NCBI GenBank assembly: GCA_937139485.1
Contig: CAKZQD010000095.1
Span: 1-39,529, forward strand
DNA length: 39,529 nt
Direction: 5' to 3'
Source: an uncultured Bacteroidota bacterium
GTDB taxonomy: Bacteria > Bacteroidota > Bacteroidia > Chitinophagales > UBA8649
How positions within the stretch are numbered: the first letter of the stretch is position 1; each line of letters starts with the position of its first letter. The position numbers and the translations under genes are program-made. The notes under the pieces were generated by a model. It made no database searches, had not been told where the DNA came from, and was given only the letters and a program-made list of their open reading frames with translations. Shown piece after piece: positions 6,396 to 14,839 of the stretch.

Positions 6396-7853
6396 CTAAT
6401 AATAAGTCAATCGTCTAACTTTTGCAATGTGTTTTGCGTATCTAATTACTTGATTTGTGTAGCCAAATTCATTGTCGTACCAGGTATAAATAACTACTCT
6501 GTCGCCTTCTTTGTTTACAATAGTATTTAAAGAATCTATTTCAGAAGCAGAAGTATTTCCTACTACATCTGTAGATACGTGTTCTGAAGATGCGGCATAA
6601 CCAATTTGCTCTACCAAATCGCCTTTTAAGGCAGCGTTTCTAAATAAACCGTTAATTTCTTCAACACCATTTTCTATTTTTTTCTTTAGTGTCATACTCA
6701 TTATAGCTATAGAGGCATTTGGTGTAGGTACACGTACTGCGCTAGCTGTTAATTTACCTTCAAAATGTGGAAAAATTTTAATTGCCGCTTTTGCTGCACC
6801 TGTAGAAGTTAATACCATGTTTAAAGCCGCAGATCTTCCTCTTCTTGCTTTGCTATGGATATTATCTATTAGGTTCTGGTCGTTTGTGTAGGCGTGAATA
6901 GTTTCTATATGTCCATCTTTTAAACCATAGTTTTCTTCTATTAAATGTAAAACAGGTGCTATACAGTTTGTAGTACAAGAAGCTGCAGAAAAAATTGTTT
7001 CTTTGTTTACATCTACTTTATTATGGTTTATACCAAATACTACATTTTCAATATCGCTTCCTGCAGGTGCAGTTAGTAATACTTGTTTTGCTCCTTTGGC
7101 TTGTAAGTGTTGTGAAAGAGCTTCTCTATCTTTCCAAATTCCCATATTGTCTATCACCAAAGCATCTTTTATTCCATAATCTCCATAGTTTATTTCGCTT
7201 GGGTGGTTGGCATAAATCATTTGTATTACGTTTCCGTTTACAATTAGTCTATTATTTTCTTTATCTACTCTTACGGTTCCTGCCATTTTTCCATGTACAG
7301 AATCTTTTCTTAGTAAACTTGCTCTTTTTACAATATCATCGCTACCTTTTTTTCTAACAACTATAGCTTTCAGTCTTAGTTGAGAACCGTTTCCTACTTG
7401 TTCTGTTAGTAATCTTGCTGCAAGTCTTCCTATTCTACCAAAACCATATAAAACCACATCTTTGGGTTCTAAAATCATTTTGTCTTTTCCAATAAAGTCT
7501 TTTAATTCGGTATTTAAAAAATCTTCTAAAGAATCTTTTTTGGTGTCTTTAGTATGCCATTTTTCTTCTAATGTTCCTATATCTATTTTAGAAGGTGCTA
7601 AATCCATTTTTGAAAGAATTTTTGCTATTTCTAATGATTCATTTACCGTAGCAGGAATTTGAGCAAATTTCTTTGCGTATAAATGGTCGTTGATTACTTC
7701 TGTAACGCTTTTGTCTACTAGTTTTCTTCTAAAAAGTACAAGCTCTACAGATTTTTCGTAGTATAAACCACTTGCATAGTTAATTAATTCTAGAGCAATT
7801 TTTTCTTGTCCTATAAAACTTTTTAATTCTTCTTCAAAAATGTCTTTATTCAT
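6396..7853 (-). CDS. gap: Glyceraldehyde-3-phosphate dehydrogenase, long form
   Basis: A 485-residue glycolytic enzyme that oxidatively phosphorylates glyceraldehyde-3-phosphate to 1,3-bisphosphoglycerate with NAD(P). The core starts near residue 130 with the nucleotide-binding loop YGFGRIGR (137-143). The catalytic cysteine is Cys293 in SAASCTTNC, and the C-terminal part holds the substrate-binding HSKARRGRSAALNM and YDNEFGYTNQVI segments. The first 125 residues are a helical extension absent from the usual 330-residue enzyme; such long GAPDHs are known in Bacteroidota. The gene lies between two hairpins and is probably monocistronic. Whether it acts in glycolysis or gluconeogenesis, and its cofactor preference, cannot be read directly. 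Confidence 0.93.
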   Translation of the reverse strand: MNKDIFEEELKSFIGQEKIALELINYASGLYYEKSVELVLFRRKLVDKSVTEVINDHLYAKKFAQIPATVNESLEIAKILSKMDLAPSKIDIGTLEEKWHTKDTKKDSLEDFLNTELKDFIGKDKMILEPKDVVLYGFGRIGRLAARLLTEQVGNGSQLRLKAIVVRKKGSDDIVKRASLLRKDSVHGKMAGTVRVDKENNRLIVNGNVIQMIYANHPSEINYGDYGIKDALVIDNMGIWKDREALSQHLQAKGAKQVLLTAPAGSDIENVVFGINHNKVDVNKETIFSAASCTTNCIAPVLHLIEENYGLKDGHIETIHAYTNDQNLIDNIHSKARRGRSAALNMVLTSTGAAKAAIKIFPHFEGKLTASAVRVPTPNASIAIMSMTLKKKIENGVEEINGLFRNAALKGDLVEQIGYAASSEHVSTDVVGNTSASEIDSLNTIVNKEGDRVVIYTWYDNEFGYTNQVIRYAKHIAKVRRLTYY

Positions 7854-7876
7854 TTTTTAGTTTTAAATGTTAGTTA

Positions 7877-7907
7877 AATAAAAAGGTCGGAAATTTACTT
7901 CCGACCT
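7877..7907 (-). terminator. Hairpin between sigma factor and GAPDH genes
   Basis: AGGTCGGAA (7884-7892) and TTCCGACCT (7899-7907) form a perfect 9-bp stem with a 6-nt loop, followed on the minus strand by TTTTTATTT. It is most simply the terminator of the sigma factor gene. A TACATTTA motif upstream could also make it part of the GAPDH leader. Confidence 0.7.
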
Positions 7908-7966
7908 AAATTGTATTTTAAATGTATTGTTTCATAAAAGATATTCTTTCCCTTACGGTGCCAATT

Positions 7967-8836
7967 TTAGTTTCCTAAATAAGCTTTTAAAAGTTTACTT
8001 CTTGAAGTTGTTCTCAATTTATTAATGGCTTTGTCTTTAATTTGACGAACTCTTTCTCTTGTTAAGTCAAATTGTGCGCCTATATCTTCTAAAGACATTG
8101 GATGCTCAACACCAATACCGAAGTAAAGTTTTATTACATCTTTTTGTCTTTCAGAAAGTGTGCTCAACGAACGCTCTATTTCACCTCTTAAAGAATCTGT
8201 ATATTCTAAACCAGAATCTGTTTTAGCAGTATTGTCGTTTTCTAAAACATCTAGCAAAGAATTGTCTTCTCCGTTTACAAAAGGTGCATCCATAGATACG
8301 TGTCTAGAAGCTACGCTTAAAGTAGTTTCTACTTCAGAAGTTTGCAGTTCTAATAATTCTGCCAACTCTTCTGGTGTAGGTTCTCTTTCAAATTCTTGTT
8401 CTAGTTTAGAAAAAGCCTTATTAATTTTGTTTAAAGATCCAACTTTGTTTAGTGGTAATCTTACAATTCTAGATTGCTCTGCTAGTGCTTGCAAAATAGA
8501 TTGACGAATCCACCAAACGGCATAAGAAATAAATTTAAAACCTCTTGTTTCATCAAAACGCTGTGCTGCTTTGATTAATCCCAGATTTCCTTCGTTGATT
8601 AAATCACTTAAAGAAAGACCTTGATTTTGATATTGCTTGGAAACTGAAACCACAAATCTTAAATTTGCTTTTGTTAGTTTTTCCAACGCTGCTTGATCGC
8701 CTTGTCTAATTCTTTGCGCTAATTCAACTTCGTCATCTGGCTTTAACAAATCTACTTTTCCAATTTCTTGAAGATATTTCTCCAATGATTGCGACTCACG
8801 ATTTGTTATCGATTTTGTAATTTTTAGCTGACGCAT
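7967..8836 (-). CDS. rpoD: Primary RNA polymerase sigma factor (sigma-70 family)
   Basis: A 289-residue group 1 sigma factor in the short form typical of Bacteroidota. It has region 1.2 ([15 protein letters not shown]), region 2 with the core-binding and -10 recognition helix ([34 protein letters not shown]), region 3 ([10 protein letters not shown]) and region 4 with the -35-type helix-turn-helix ([19 protein letters not shown]). It lacks the long N-terminal 1.1 region of E. coli RpoD. It directs transcription of most genes; its cognate TAnnTTTG motif occurs repeatedly in this window, including before this gene (TATCTTTG, 8879-8872). It is divergent from the START-like gene at 9027. Confidence 0.93.
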   Translation of the reverse strand: MRQLKITKSITNRESQSLEKYLQEIGKVDLLKPDDEVELAQRIRQGDQAALEKLTKANLRFVVSVSKQYQNQGLSLSDLINEGNLGLIKAAQRFDETRGFKFISYAVWWIRQSILQALAEQSRIVRLPLNKVGSLNKINKAFSKLEQEFEREPTPEELAELLELQTSEVETTLSVASRHVSMDAPFVNGEDNSLLDVLENDNTAKTDSGLEYTDSLRGEIERSLSTLSERQKDVIKLYFGIGVEHPMSLEDIGAQFDLTRERVRQIKDKAINKLRTTSRSKLLKAYLGN

Positions 8837-8871
8837 GTAATTATTGTTTTAAATTATTGTTAATTAATGTA

Positions 8872-8879
8872 CAAAGATA
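8872..8879 (-). promoter_or_regulatory. -7 promoter element of the sigma factor gene (TATCTTTG)
   Basis: On the minus strand TATCTTTG matches TAnnTTTG exactly, 35 nt before the sigma factor ATG. An upstream TTATTG may serve as the -33 element, though at a short spacing of about 15 nt. Confidence 0.55.
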
Positions 8880-9026
8880 CTTTTTTTCTTACTGCAATAA
8901 AAGTTTTTCTTTGCTTATCTTCTTTTAATATACGTATATAATGTGTATAATGTTGCCTTGTAAAATTATTTTTTGCAATAAAAATGTGTTATAATTGCAA
9001 AATTCTTAATTTAAATAAAGAAGAAA

Positions 9027-9407
9027 ATGGGAAAAGTGAAGTTTACATGTGAATTTGTGGTGCGTTCGTCTCCTGGTATTTTATATAGTTTTTTAACCTC
9101 TTCGTCTAGTTTGGCGCAGTGGTTTTCAGATACTTGCGATATTAATGGTAAGATATATACTTTTGGCTGGGATGGTGCAGAAGAAGAAGCTGAACGCTTA
9201 GATTTTATTGAAGATCAATATGTTAAGTATAGATGGACTGATAGTGAAGAAGATGAATTTTTTGATTTTGAAATTTCAAAATCTGAAATCTCAAACGATA
9301 CAATTTTAACTATTAATGATTTTGCAGAAGAAGATGAAATTGAAGATCAAAGTTTACTTTGGGAAAGTCAAATAAAATCATTGTCGGCAGTTATTGGTGC
9401 AGGTTAA
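9027..9407 (+). CDS. START-like (SRPBCC) domain protein
   Basis: A 126-residue acidic cytosolic protein with the START-like fold of the AHSA1/SRPBCC superfamily: FTCEFVVRSSPGILYSFLTS, then LAQWFSDTCDING, a central FGWDGAEEEAERLDF and a long C-terminal helix. The family uses a deep hydrophobic cavity to bind small hydrophobic ligands or client proteins, but the ligand of this Bacteroidota subgroup is unknown. It is divergent from the sigma factor gene and 136 nt ahead of lptF. A TATAATTG motif at 8990-8997, one mismatch from consensus, may be its -7 element. Confidence 0.75.
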   Translation: MGKVKFTCEFVVRSSPGILYSFLTSSSSLAQWFSDTCDINGKIYTFGWDGAEEEAERLDFIEDQYVKYRWTDSEEDEFFDFEISKSEISNDTILTINDFAEEDEIEDQSLLWESQIKSLSAVIGAG

Positions 9408-9452
9408 AAAAACTTAATTATTATTATTTTGAGTTATATACAGCAACTCTAG

Positions 9453-9483
9453 TTGAGTTTGCGGTATTGTTTTTTTACTTTTG
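9453..9483 (+). promoter_or_regulatory. Promoter of the LptF/LptG permease gene
   Basis: TTG (9453-9455), a 20-nt spacer and TACTTTTG (9476-9483) fit the Bacteroidota -33/-7 promoter. It gives a leader of about 55 nt before the ATG at 9544. Confidence 0.55.
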
Positions 9484-9543
9484 CGTGCATAGTGTTTTAT
9501 TTTTTATTCTAAAATTTAATTTTACCAACACTATTTATTTATA

Positions 9544-11082
9544 ATGAAAAAACTAGATTTTCTTTTACTTAAAAGTTATATTGGTCCACTTTTACTGACG
9601 TTTTTCATTACACTTTTTGTTTTTGATATGCAGTTTTTATGGAAGTATATCGATGATCTTATTGGCAAAGGTTTAGATACGGTTGTACTTTTAGAATTAA
9701 TGTTTTATGCATCTGCTACCATGGTGCCAATGGCTTTGCCGCTTGCTGTATTGCTGGCTTCTATAATGACTTTTGGGTCTTTTGGCGAGCATTTTGAACT
9801 TACCGCTATTAAGTCTTCAGGAATTTCGCTATTCCGTTTTATGCGTCCACTTATTGTGTTTTCGCTTTGTTTAGCACTTGCTGCATTTTACTTTTCAAAT
9901 AATATATTGCCAGTTTCTAATTTAAAATTTAGAACACTTTTATATGACATAAGGCATCAAAAACCAGCACTTGATTTTAAACCTGGTTTTTTTAACGATG
10001 CCATAGATGGCTTTAGTATAAGAATAGAAGCTAAGAGCGAAGATGAAAAAACAATTTATGGCGTACTCATTTACGACCATAGTAAAGGTGCAGACAATAA
10101 GCATGTAATAATAGCAGATAGTGCCAAATTTTTAGATAAAAACCAAGGCAAAGAACTAGTTATAGTTTTGTACAATGGCTACGATTATAAAGAAGAAGCT
10201 GCACTAAATGCAAATGCTAATAATGATGATTCGCATTTTAAAACCAAGTTTCAGCAATGGGAAAAACACTTTGATTTATCTGAGTTTCAATTACAAAATA
10301 CCGATGATGATATGTTTAGTAAAATGCACGGAATGCTAAATATTAAACAGATATTCAACGAATTAGACACCGTAAAATTAAAAGAAGAAAAAGAAAGAAA
10401 GCTCTTAGCCAGAAATTTAGCAAACTACTTTATAAACGAAAAAGAAAAACGAGATACTTCAGATATGTTTGTAGTAGACTCATTAACAAACAACTTTATA
10501 GTAAAAACTGAGGAGAATTATAAATTTTTTATAAAAAGAAATTTAGCAGATACAAGTACAAAAGAAATTTATGATACTTTGTTAGTAAGAAATTTTAAAG
10601 AAGATTACCTACAAAAAAATACAGAAGAAAAGAAAGCAATATTGGCAAATGCCGCAAATGCAGCACGGAATATAAAAAATATATTAATGAGCAAAAAAGA
10701 AGTGCTCAAATCTAAAAAAAAGGACAAAGGAAAATATTGGATAGAAATTCATAGAAAATTTACACTTGCTGTGGCTTGTATTGTTTTGTTTTTTATAGGC
10801 GCGCCGCTTGGTTCTATAGTAAAAAAAGGTGGTTTGGGCTGGCCTATGGTTATGGCGGTTTTGTTTTTTGTATTATACCATTTGTTTACAATAGTAGGTG
10901 AAAAGTCTGCCGTAAAAGGCGTTATAGAAATTTGGCAAGGAATGTGGCTTTCTACCATGATATTGTTGCCAATAGGAGTGTTTTTAACCGTAAAAGCTAA
11001 GAATGATTCGAAGTTGTTTAATGGAGATAAAATAATCAATTTGATAAATGAAATTAAGAAAAAAAATAAAAATGAAAAGTAA
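9544..11082 (+). CDS. LptF/LptG family permease
   Basis: A 512-residue inner-membrane protein of the YjgP/YjgQ family, the transmembrane part of the LptB2FG ABC exporter that lifts lipopolysaccharide out of the inner membrane. It has TM1 near residues 12-30 (LLLTFFITLFVFDMQFLW), TM2-3 around 60-120 (MALPLAVLLASIMTFGSFGE; the conserved family segment), a long periplasmic part from about 120 to 405, and three C-terminal TMs (about 406-490) with GAPLGSIVKKGGLG. The periplasmic part carries an extra charged, coiled-coil-like insertion, making the protein longer than the roughly 360-residue proteobacterial form; this is common in Bacteroidota. LptF and LptG cannot be told apart here. Its end overlaps the next CDS by 11 nt. 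Confidence 0.88.
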   Translation: MKKLDFLLLKSYIGPLLLTFFITLFVFDMQFLWKYIDDLIGKGLDTVVLLELMFYASATMVPMALPLAVLLASIMTFGSFGEHFELTAIKSSGISLFRFMRPLIVFSLCLALAAFYFSNNILPVSNLKFRTLLYDIRHQKPALDFKPGFFNDAIDGFSIRIEAKSEDEKTIYGVLIYDHSKGADNKHVIIADSAKFLDKNQGKELVIVLYNGYDYKEEAALNANANNDDSHFKTKFQQWEKHFDLSEFQLQNTDDDMFSKMHGMLNIKQIFNELDTVKLKEEKERKLLARNLANYFINEKEKRDTSDMFVVDSLTNNFIVKTEENYKFFIKRNLADTSTKEIYDTLLVRNFKEDYLQKNTEEKKAILANAANAARNIKNILMSKKEVLKSKKKDKGKYWIEIHRKFTLAVACIVLFFIGAPLGSIVKKGGLGWPMVMAVLFFVLYHLFTIVGEKSAVKGVIEIWQGMWLSTMILLPIGVFLTVKAKNDSKLFNGDKIINLINEIKKKNKNEK

Positions 11083-11653
11083 ACTATCAATATGTATTAT
11101 TCTATTAATTTTTAATACAGCTTTACAGGCTCAAAAGTCGAACTTTGATATAATGGTAAAAAATAAAACAGTAGGCGAAGCAACTATTACAAAAAAAAAT
11201 ATTTCAGATACGGAGTATTCTATAAAGTATACTTTTGATGCGTCCATTACCATTTTATTTATTACAACTACTGTAGATATGGATATTTTAATGAGTTATA
11301 AAAATAATCAACTCGTAGAAGGAAATGTAAATTATTTATACAATAACAAAAGAACTATTACAAAATATAAATGGAATGGATCAAGTTATGACGTAGATCA
11401 AGATGGAAAAAAATCGAGATTGAACGAAAAAGTTTTATTTTCAACTATGAATTTATATGAAAAAGAACCATTAGGGGTAAAAAAAATATTTTTAGAAAAT
11501 CAAAATGAATTTACAGAAATTAAAAATTTAGGCAATAATACTTATTTTGCAAAAGTAGATGGCGATGATTGTACATATACTTACAAAAATGCTGAACTAC
11601 AAAAAATATTGATTGATGCATTTGTAAATATAACAATAATAAGAAAAAATTAA
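11072..11653 (+). CDS. Secreted DUF6134-like protein
   Basis: A 193-residue exported protein. I choose the ATG at 11072 (MKSKLSICIILLIFNTALQA) over the track start at 11048 because it directly begins a classic signal peptide with cleavage after LQA. The mature domain (FDIMVKNKTVGEATITKK; an antiparallel beta pattern through ADDCTYTYKN) resembles DUF6134, a periplasmic beta-sheet family of Bacteroidota with no known function. It overlaps the end of the Lpt permease gene by 11 nt, which suggests coupled translation and perhaps a role in envelope biogenesis (inference). Confidence 0.65.
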   Translation: MKSKLSICIILLIFNTALQAQKSNFDIMVKNKTVGEATITKKNISDTEYSIKYTFDASITILFITTTVDMDILMSYKNNQLVEGNVNYLYNNKRTITKYKWNGSSYDVDQDGKKSRLNEKVLFSTMNLYEKEPLGVKKIFLENQNEFTEIKNLGNNTYFAKVDGDDCTYTYKNAELQKILIDAFVNITIIRKN

Positions 11654-11660
11654 AACGAGT

Positions 11661-12311
11661 TTGAAAAACGCATTAAAACATAATTTAGTATTTGTTTATT
11701 TATTTATAATTTGGACAATATTTGGCGCATTATTTCTTCTAGCAATAGAAAAAGGCGATTTGGTTTTATGGTTCAATGAACATAGGTATCCTTTATCTGA
11801 TTTTTATTTTATAGTAGCATCAAAACTTGCAGAGTATGGTTTTATTATTTTTTTCTTGCTTGTGCTTTTAAATATAAGTTTTGGAAAAGCCTTTATTGCA
11901 GCCATTACATGGTTGTTTACTGGCATAGCAGCGCAAAGCTTAAAAAGAGTATTTGATTTACCAAGACCAGCAGGTTTTTTCGATGAAAGCATATTAAATT
12001 TTATTGGAGAAACGAAACTGCATTATGCACATAGTTTTCCATCTGGGCATACTACTACTGCATTTGCTTTGTTTTTTTTATTTGCATTGTTTACTAAAAA
12101 TATAAAATGGCAATTTTTGTTCTTTTTTTTAGCGCTCTCTGTTGCATTTTCAAGAGTATATTTACTACAACATTTTTTTGTAGATGTATATTTTGGAAGC
12201 ATATTAGGAATTATTATTGCAGTATTAGTTTTTGTAAGTGTCAATAGTTCTAATATCTTTGGATTTCAAAAGTGGAAAAATAAAAACATTGGAAAAAAGA
12301 ACTTGTTTTAA
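11661..12311 (+). CDS. PAP2-family membrane phosphatase
   Basis: A 216-residue integral membrane phosphatase with the three PAP2 signature motifs: KRVFDLPRP (KX6RP), HSFPSGHTT (PSGH with the catalytic His) and SRVYLLQHFFVD (SRX5HX3D). About five to six TM helices. Such enzymes dephosphorylate undecaprenyl pyrophosphate, phosphatidic acid or lipid A at the periplasmic face. The start is TTG, 7 nt after the preceding stop; no ATG is available before the first TM. The glycosyltransferase that follows begins directly after its stop codon, so both probably work on lipid carriers. The exact substrate is not readable. Confidence 0.88.
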   Translation: MKNALKHNLVFVYLFIIWTIFGALFLLAIEKGDLVLWFNEHRYPLSDFYFIVASKLAEYGFIIFFLLVLLNISFGKAFIAAITWLFTGIAAQSLKRVFDLPRPAGFFDESILNFIGETKLHYAHSFPSGHTTTAFALFFLFALFTKNIKWQFLFFFLALSVAFSRVYLLQHFFVDVYFGSILGIIIAVLVFVSVNSSNIFGFQKWKNKNIGKKNLF

Positions 12312-13964
12312 TTGAAATTCTTTAATAACATACCAACCAGATTAATTATCCTATTATTAGGAGCTTTAATATTTATTCCATTCTTGGGAGAAGCACACTT
12401 GTTCGATTGGGATGAAATAAATTTTGCCGAAGCAGCAAGAGAAATGTTGCTTACTCAAAACTTTGAAGAAGTTCAAATTGGCTATGAAGTATTTACAGAA
12501 AAACCACCATTGTTTTTTTGGTTGCAAGCGGCTTCTATGCATGTTTTTGGGGTCAATGAATTTGCAGCAAGATTTCCAAATGCTATTATAGGTATTATTA
12601 CACTTTTAGTGTTGTTTCAAATTGGTAAACGTTTAAAAGATAGTGCTTTTGGTGTAATTTGGGTCTTGGTTTACATCAGTAGCTTTTTGCCGCATTTGTA
12701 TTTTAAATCTGGCTTAATAGATCCCACATTTAACCTTTTTATTTTTCTTGGAATTTATTTTGTAACACTTCTTACCGAAAACGAAGAGTTTTATTATATA
12801 AAAAATAGAAAACTACGCAGAATAAAGCTCTTAACTTTTTCAGCTTTTTTTGTTGGCTTGGCTGTACTAACCAAAGGGCCAGTTGGTTTATTGTTGCATA
12901 TACTTACATTTAGTTTGTATTTGGTAATGACAAAATTTAAAAAAAACCATTCGTTTACAGAATTACTATGGTTTTCATTTGTATTTATACTTACCGCATT
13001 TACATGGTATGGAATAGGCTTTTTAGAAAACGGGCCTAGTTTTTTAGCCGAATTTATAGAAAGAAATTTAGATCTTTTAAGAACACAAGATGCTGGGCAC
13101 GGCGGTCCATTTTATTATCATTTTGTAGTTTTACTATTGGGTTGTTTTCCTGCATCTATTTTAATGTTTGGTGGTATAAAAAAGCATAAGTTTTCTACAG
13201 ATTTGCTCCAAAATTTCCAACGATGGATGATTGCACTTTTAGTTGTAGTTCTTGTAGTTTTTTCTATTGTACAAACCAAAATTGTGCATTATTCTTCAAT
13301 GGCATATTTTCCAATTACTTTTTTTGCTGCGTACTATATTTATTACTATTTAAAAGGAAAAAAGAAATGGAAATGGTATCATAATACGCTATTGCTTTTT
13401 ATAGGAGTAATTTGGGGTGTTGCTATTACTATTGTTCCGTTGGTAGGTTTCAATCCGGAAATTATTATTGGTTTTATAAAAGACGATTTTGTAGTAGCAA
13501 ATCTTCAAGCAAAAGTATATTGGTCCAATTGGGAAGCTTTTTATGGTTTGGTTTTTATTTTTGCATTAGTAGTAAGTGCAAATTTGTTTTATGTAAAAAG
13601 AAAAAAGTTGGGTGTTGGTATTTTATTAATTTCTTGTGCTATTATTATGGAAGTTGTTTTAATCTTTTTTGTACCAAGAATAGAACAATATACACAAGCT
13701 GCTCCTATAGAATTTTATGAATCTAAACAAACAGAAGATTGTTACATTGGAATATTAAAATTTAAAAGCTACGCACATTTTTATTATAATAAAATGGAAT
13801 TGGAAGATTGTATTTATACCAATCAAGAGCTTTTAGAGAATACATTAACTAAACCTGCATATTTTGTAAGTAAAAATATTCACAAAGATGAGCTTTTGAA
13901 GAAGCATGTAAATCTAGAAGTGCTTTATGAAAAGAATGGATTTGTGTTTTATGAAAAGAAGTAA
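12312..13964 (+). CDS. GT39/ArnT-like membrane glycosyltransferase
   Basis: A 550-residue polytopic membrane protein of the PMT_2 / ArnT-like superfamily, which moves a sugar from a polyprenyl-phosphate donor to a lipid or protein acceptor on the periplasmic side. The first loop has the catalytic acidic motif FDWDEINFAEAAREML, followed by VFTEKPPLFFWLQ; about ten further TM helices follow, then a soluble C-terminal part (about 455-550). The start is a TTG immediately after the PAP2 stop codon (0 nt gap), so translation is probably coupled. Likely roles are lipid A or glycoprotein modification (inference). Confidence 0.85.
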   Translation: MKFFNNIPTRLIILLLGALIFIPFLGEAHLFDWDEINFAEAAREMLLTQNFEEVQIGYEVFTEKPPLFFWLQAASMHVFGVNEFAARFPNAIIGIITLLVLFQIGKRLKDSAFGVIWVLVYISSFLPHLYFKSGLIDPTFNLFIFLGIYFVTLLTENEEFYYIKNRKLRRIKLLTFSAFFVGLAVLTKGPVGLLLHILTFSLYLVMTKFKKNHSFTELLWFSFVFILTAFTWYGIGFLENGPSFLAEFIERNLDLLRTQDAGHGGPFYYHFVVLLLGCFPASILMFGGIKKHKFSTDLLQNFQRWMIALLVVVLVVFSIVQTKIVHYSSMAYFPITFFAAYYIYYYLKGKKKWKWYHNTLLLFIGVIWGVAITIVPLVGFNPEIIIGFIKDDFVVANLQAKVYWSNWEAFYGLVFIFALVVSANLFYVKRKKLGVGILLISCAIIMEVVLIFFVPRIEQYTQAAPIEFYESKQTEDCYIGILKFKSYAHFYYNKMELEDCIYTNQELLENTLTKPAYFVSKNIHKDELLKKHVNLEVLYEKNGFVFYEKK

Positions 13965-14239
13965 TTTTTGTCGCAGTTTTCGGTTTTCTCAGCTATTCGC
14001 CATTGCGATGAGGTACTAAGAAGCAATCTTTTAGTTAAATGTATTTATTTAAAATTTAAGAAGAAATTTTGTCAATCATATATTTCATTATTCTATAAAA
14101 AAAACTGTGAAAGATTCCAAATATATTTTTCTTAGGAAAAAAGAATTTTGGAATGACGGAACATTCAACATTCAACACCAAACATCTAACATCTAACATC
14201 AAACTTACAACAAGTTTCTCATTTTTTTTAACAATAATC
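13965..14239. repeat. Intergenic repeat-rich gap upstream of pyrR
   Basis: A 314-bp gap lies between genes. It contains CATTGCGATGAGG...AAGCAATC near 14001-14030, resembling degraded copies of the dispersed CATTGCGAGG/GAAGCAATCT repeats of many genomes. It then has an imperfect hairpin with arms ATTCCAAA (14114-14121) and TTTGGAAT (14147-14154) and an inner TTTTTC/GAAAAA, and finally six tandem heptamers of the type ACATNNA at 14161-14202 (ACATTCA x2, ACACCAA, ACATCTA x2, ACATCAA). No gene seen. Confidence 0.5.
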
Positions 14240-14269
14240 TTGCCCTTTTAGAAAATTACTTTAAATTTA
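14240..14269 (+). promoter_or_regulatory. Promoter of pyrR-pyrB
   Basis: TTG (14240-14242), 19 nt, then TAAATTTA (14262-14269), one mismatch from TAnnTTTG. Only 9 nt separate it from the pyrR ATG, so there is no room for a PyrR-binding attenuator leader. Confidence 0.5.
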
Positions 14270-14278
14270 CGTCCTAGA

Positions 14279-14836
14279 ATGAAGCCAAGAATAATTTTAG
14301 ATACTACACAGTTGAATTTAGTAATAAACAGGCTTTGTTATCAATTAATAGAAGATCAAAGAAATTTTTCAGAAACCGTTATTATTGGTGTTCAACCAAG
14401 AGGAATATTTTTAGCACAGCGAATTTTTAGACGTTTAAAAGAACTAGAAAATAAACAATGCGCACATTTTGGAAAATTAGACATTACTTTTCATAGAGAT
14501 GATTTTGGTTCAGATAAAATTTTAACACCAAACGAAACAGATTTAGATTTTTCTATAGAAAACAAACGTGTAGTTTTAATAGACGATGTTTTATATTCTG
14601 GAAGAACCATTAGAGCAGCACTAGATGCACTACTTTCATTCGGAAGACCAAAAGATGTAGAACTAATGGTTTTAATAGATAGGAAATTACATAGAGATTT
14701 ACCCATAAAAGCAAAATATGTAGGTAAAACTATAGATTCTATTGTAGATGAACGTGTAAAAGTAGAATGGGAATCTGAAGACGGAAAAGATCAGGTTTGG
14801 ATTTTACCTTTAAAAGCAGAAACAAAAAATAAATAA
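14279..14836 (+). CDS. pyrR: PyrR bifunctional regulator / uracil phosphoribosyltransferase
   Basis: A 185-residue type I phosphoribosyltransferase. The PRPP loop VVLIDDVLYSGRTIRAAL (about residues 98-115) and the segment IIGVQPRGIFLAQRI (about 35-49) are characteristic of PyrR. In Firmicutes PyrR binds pyr mRNA and causes attenuation in response to UMP, and also makes UMP from uracil and PRPP. In Bacteroidota RNA regulation is less certain: the gap between promoter and ATG here is only 9 nt, too short for an attenuator on this transcript. pyrB follows after 3 nt, supporting a pyrimidine operon. Confidence 0.9.
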   Translation: MKPRIILDTTQLNLVINRLCYQLIEDQRNFSETVIIGVQPRGIFLAQRIFRRLKELENKQCAHFGKLDITFHRDDFGSDKILTPNETDLDFSIENKRVVLIDDVLYSGRTIRAALDALLSFGRPKDVELMVLIDRKLHRDLPIKAKYVGKTIDSIVDERVKVEWESEDGKDQVWILPLKAETKNK

Positions 14837-14839
14837 TTA

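Noticed and set aside
9359-9544. 61-aa plus-strand ORF between the START-like gene and lptF
   Set aside because: Overlaps the end of the START-like CDS in another frame and contains the lptF promoter; composition is not protein-like.
14161-14202. Heptamer array considered as a CRISPR-like repeat
   Set aside because: Units are 7 nt without spacers, and no cas gene is present; simple tandem repeat.
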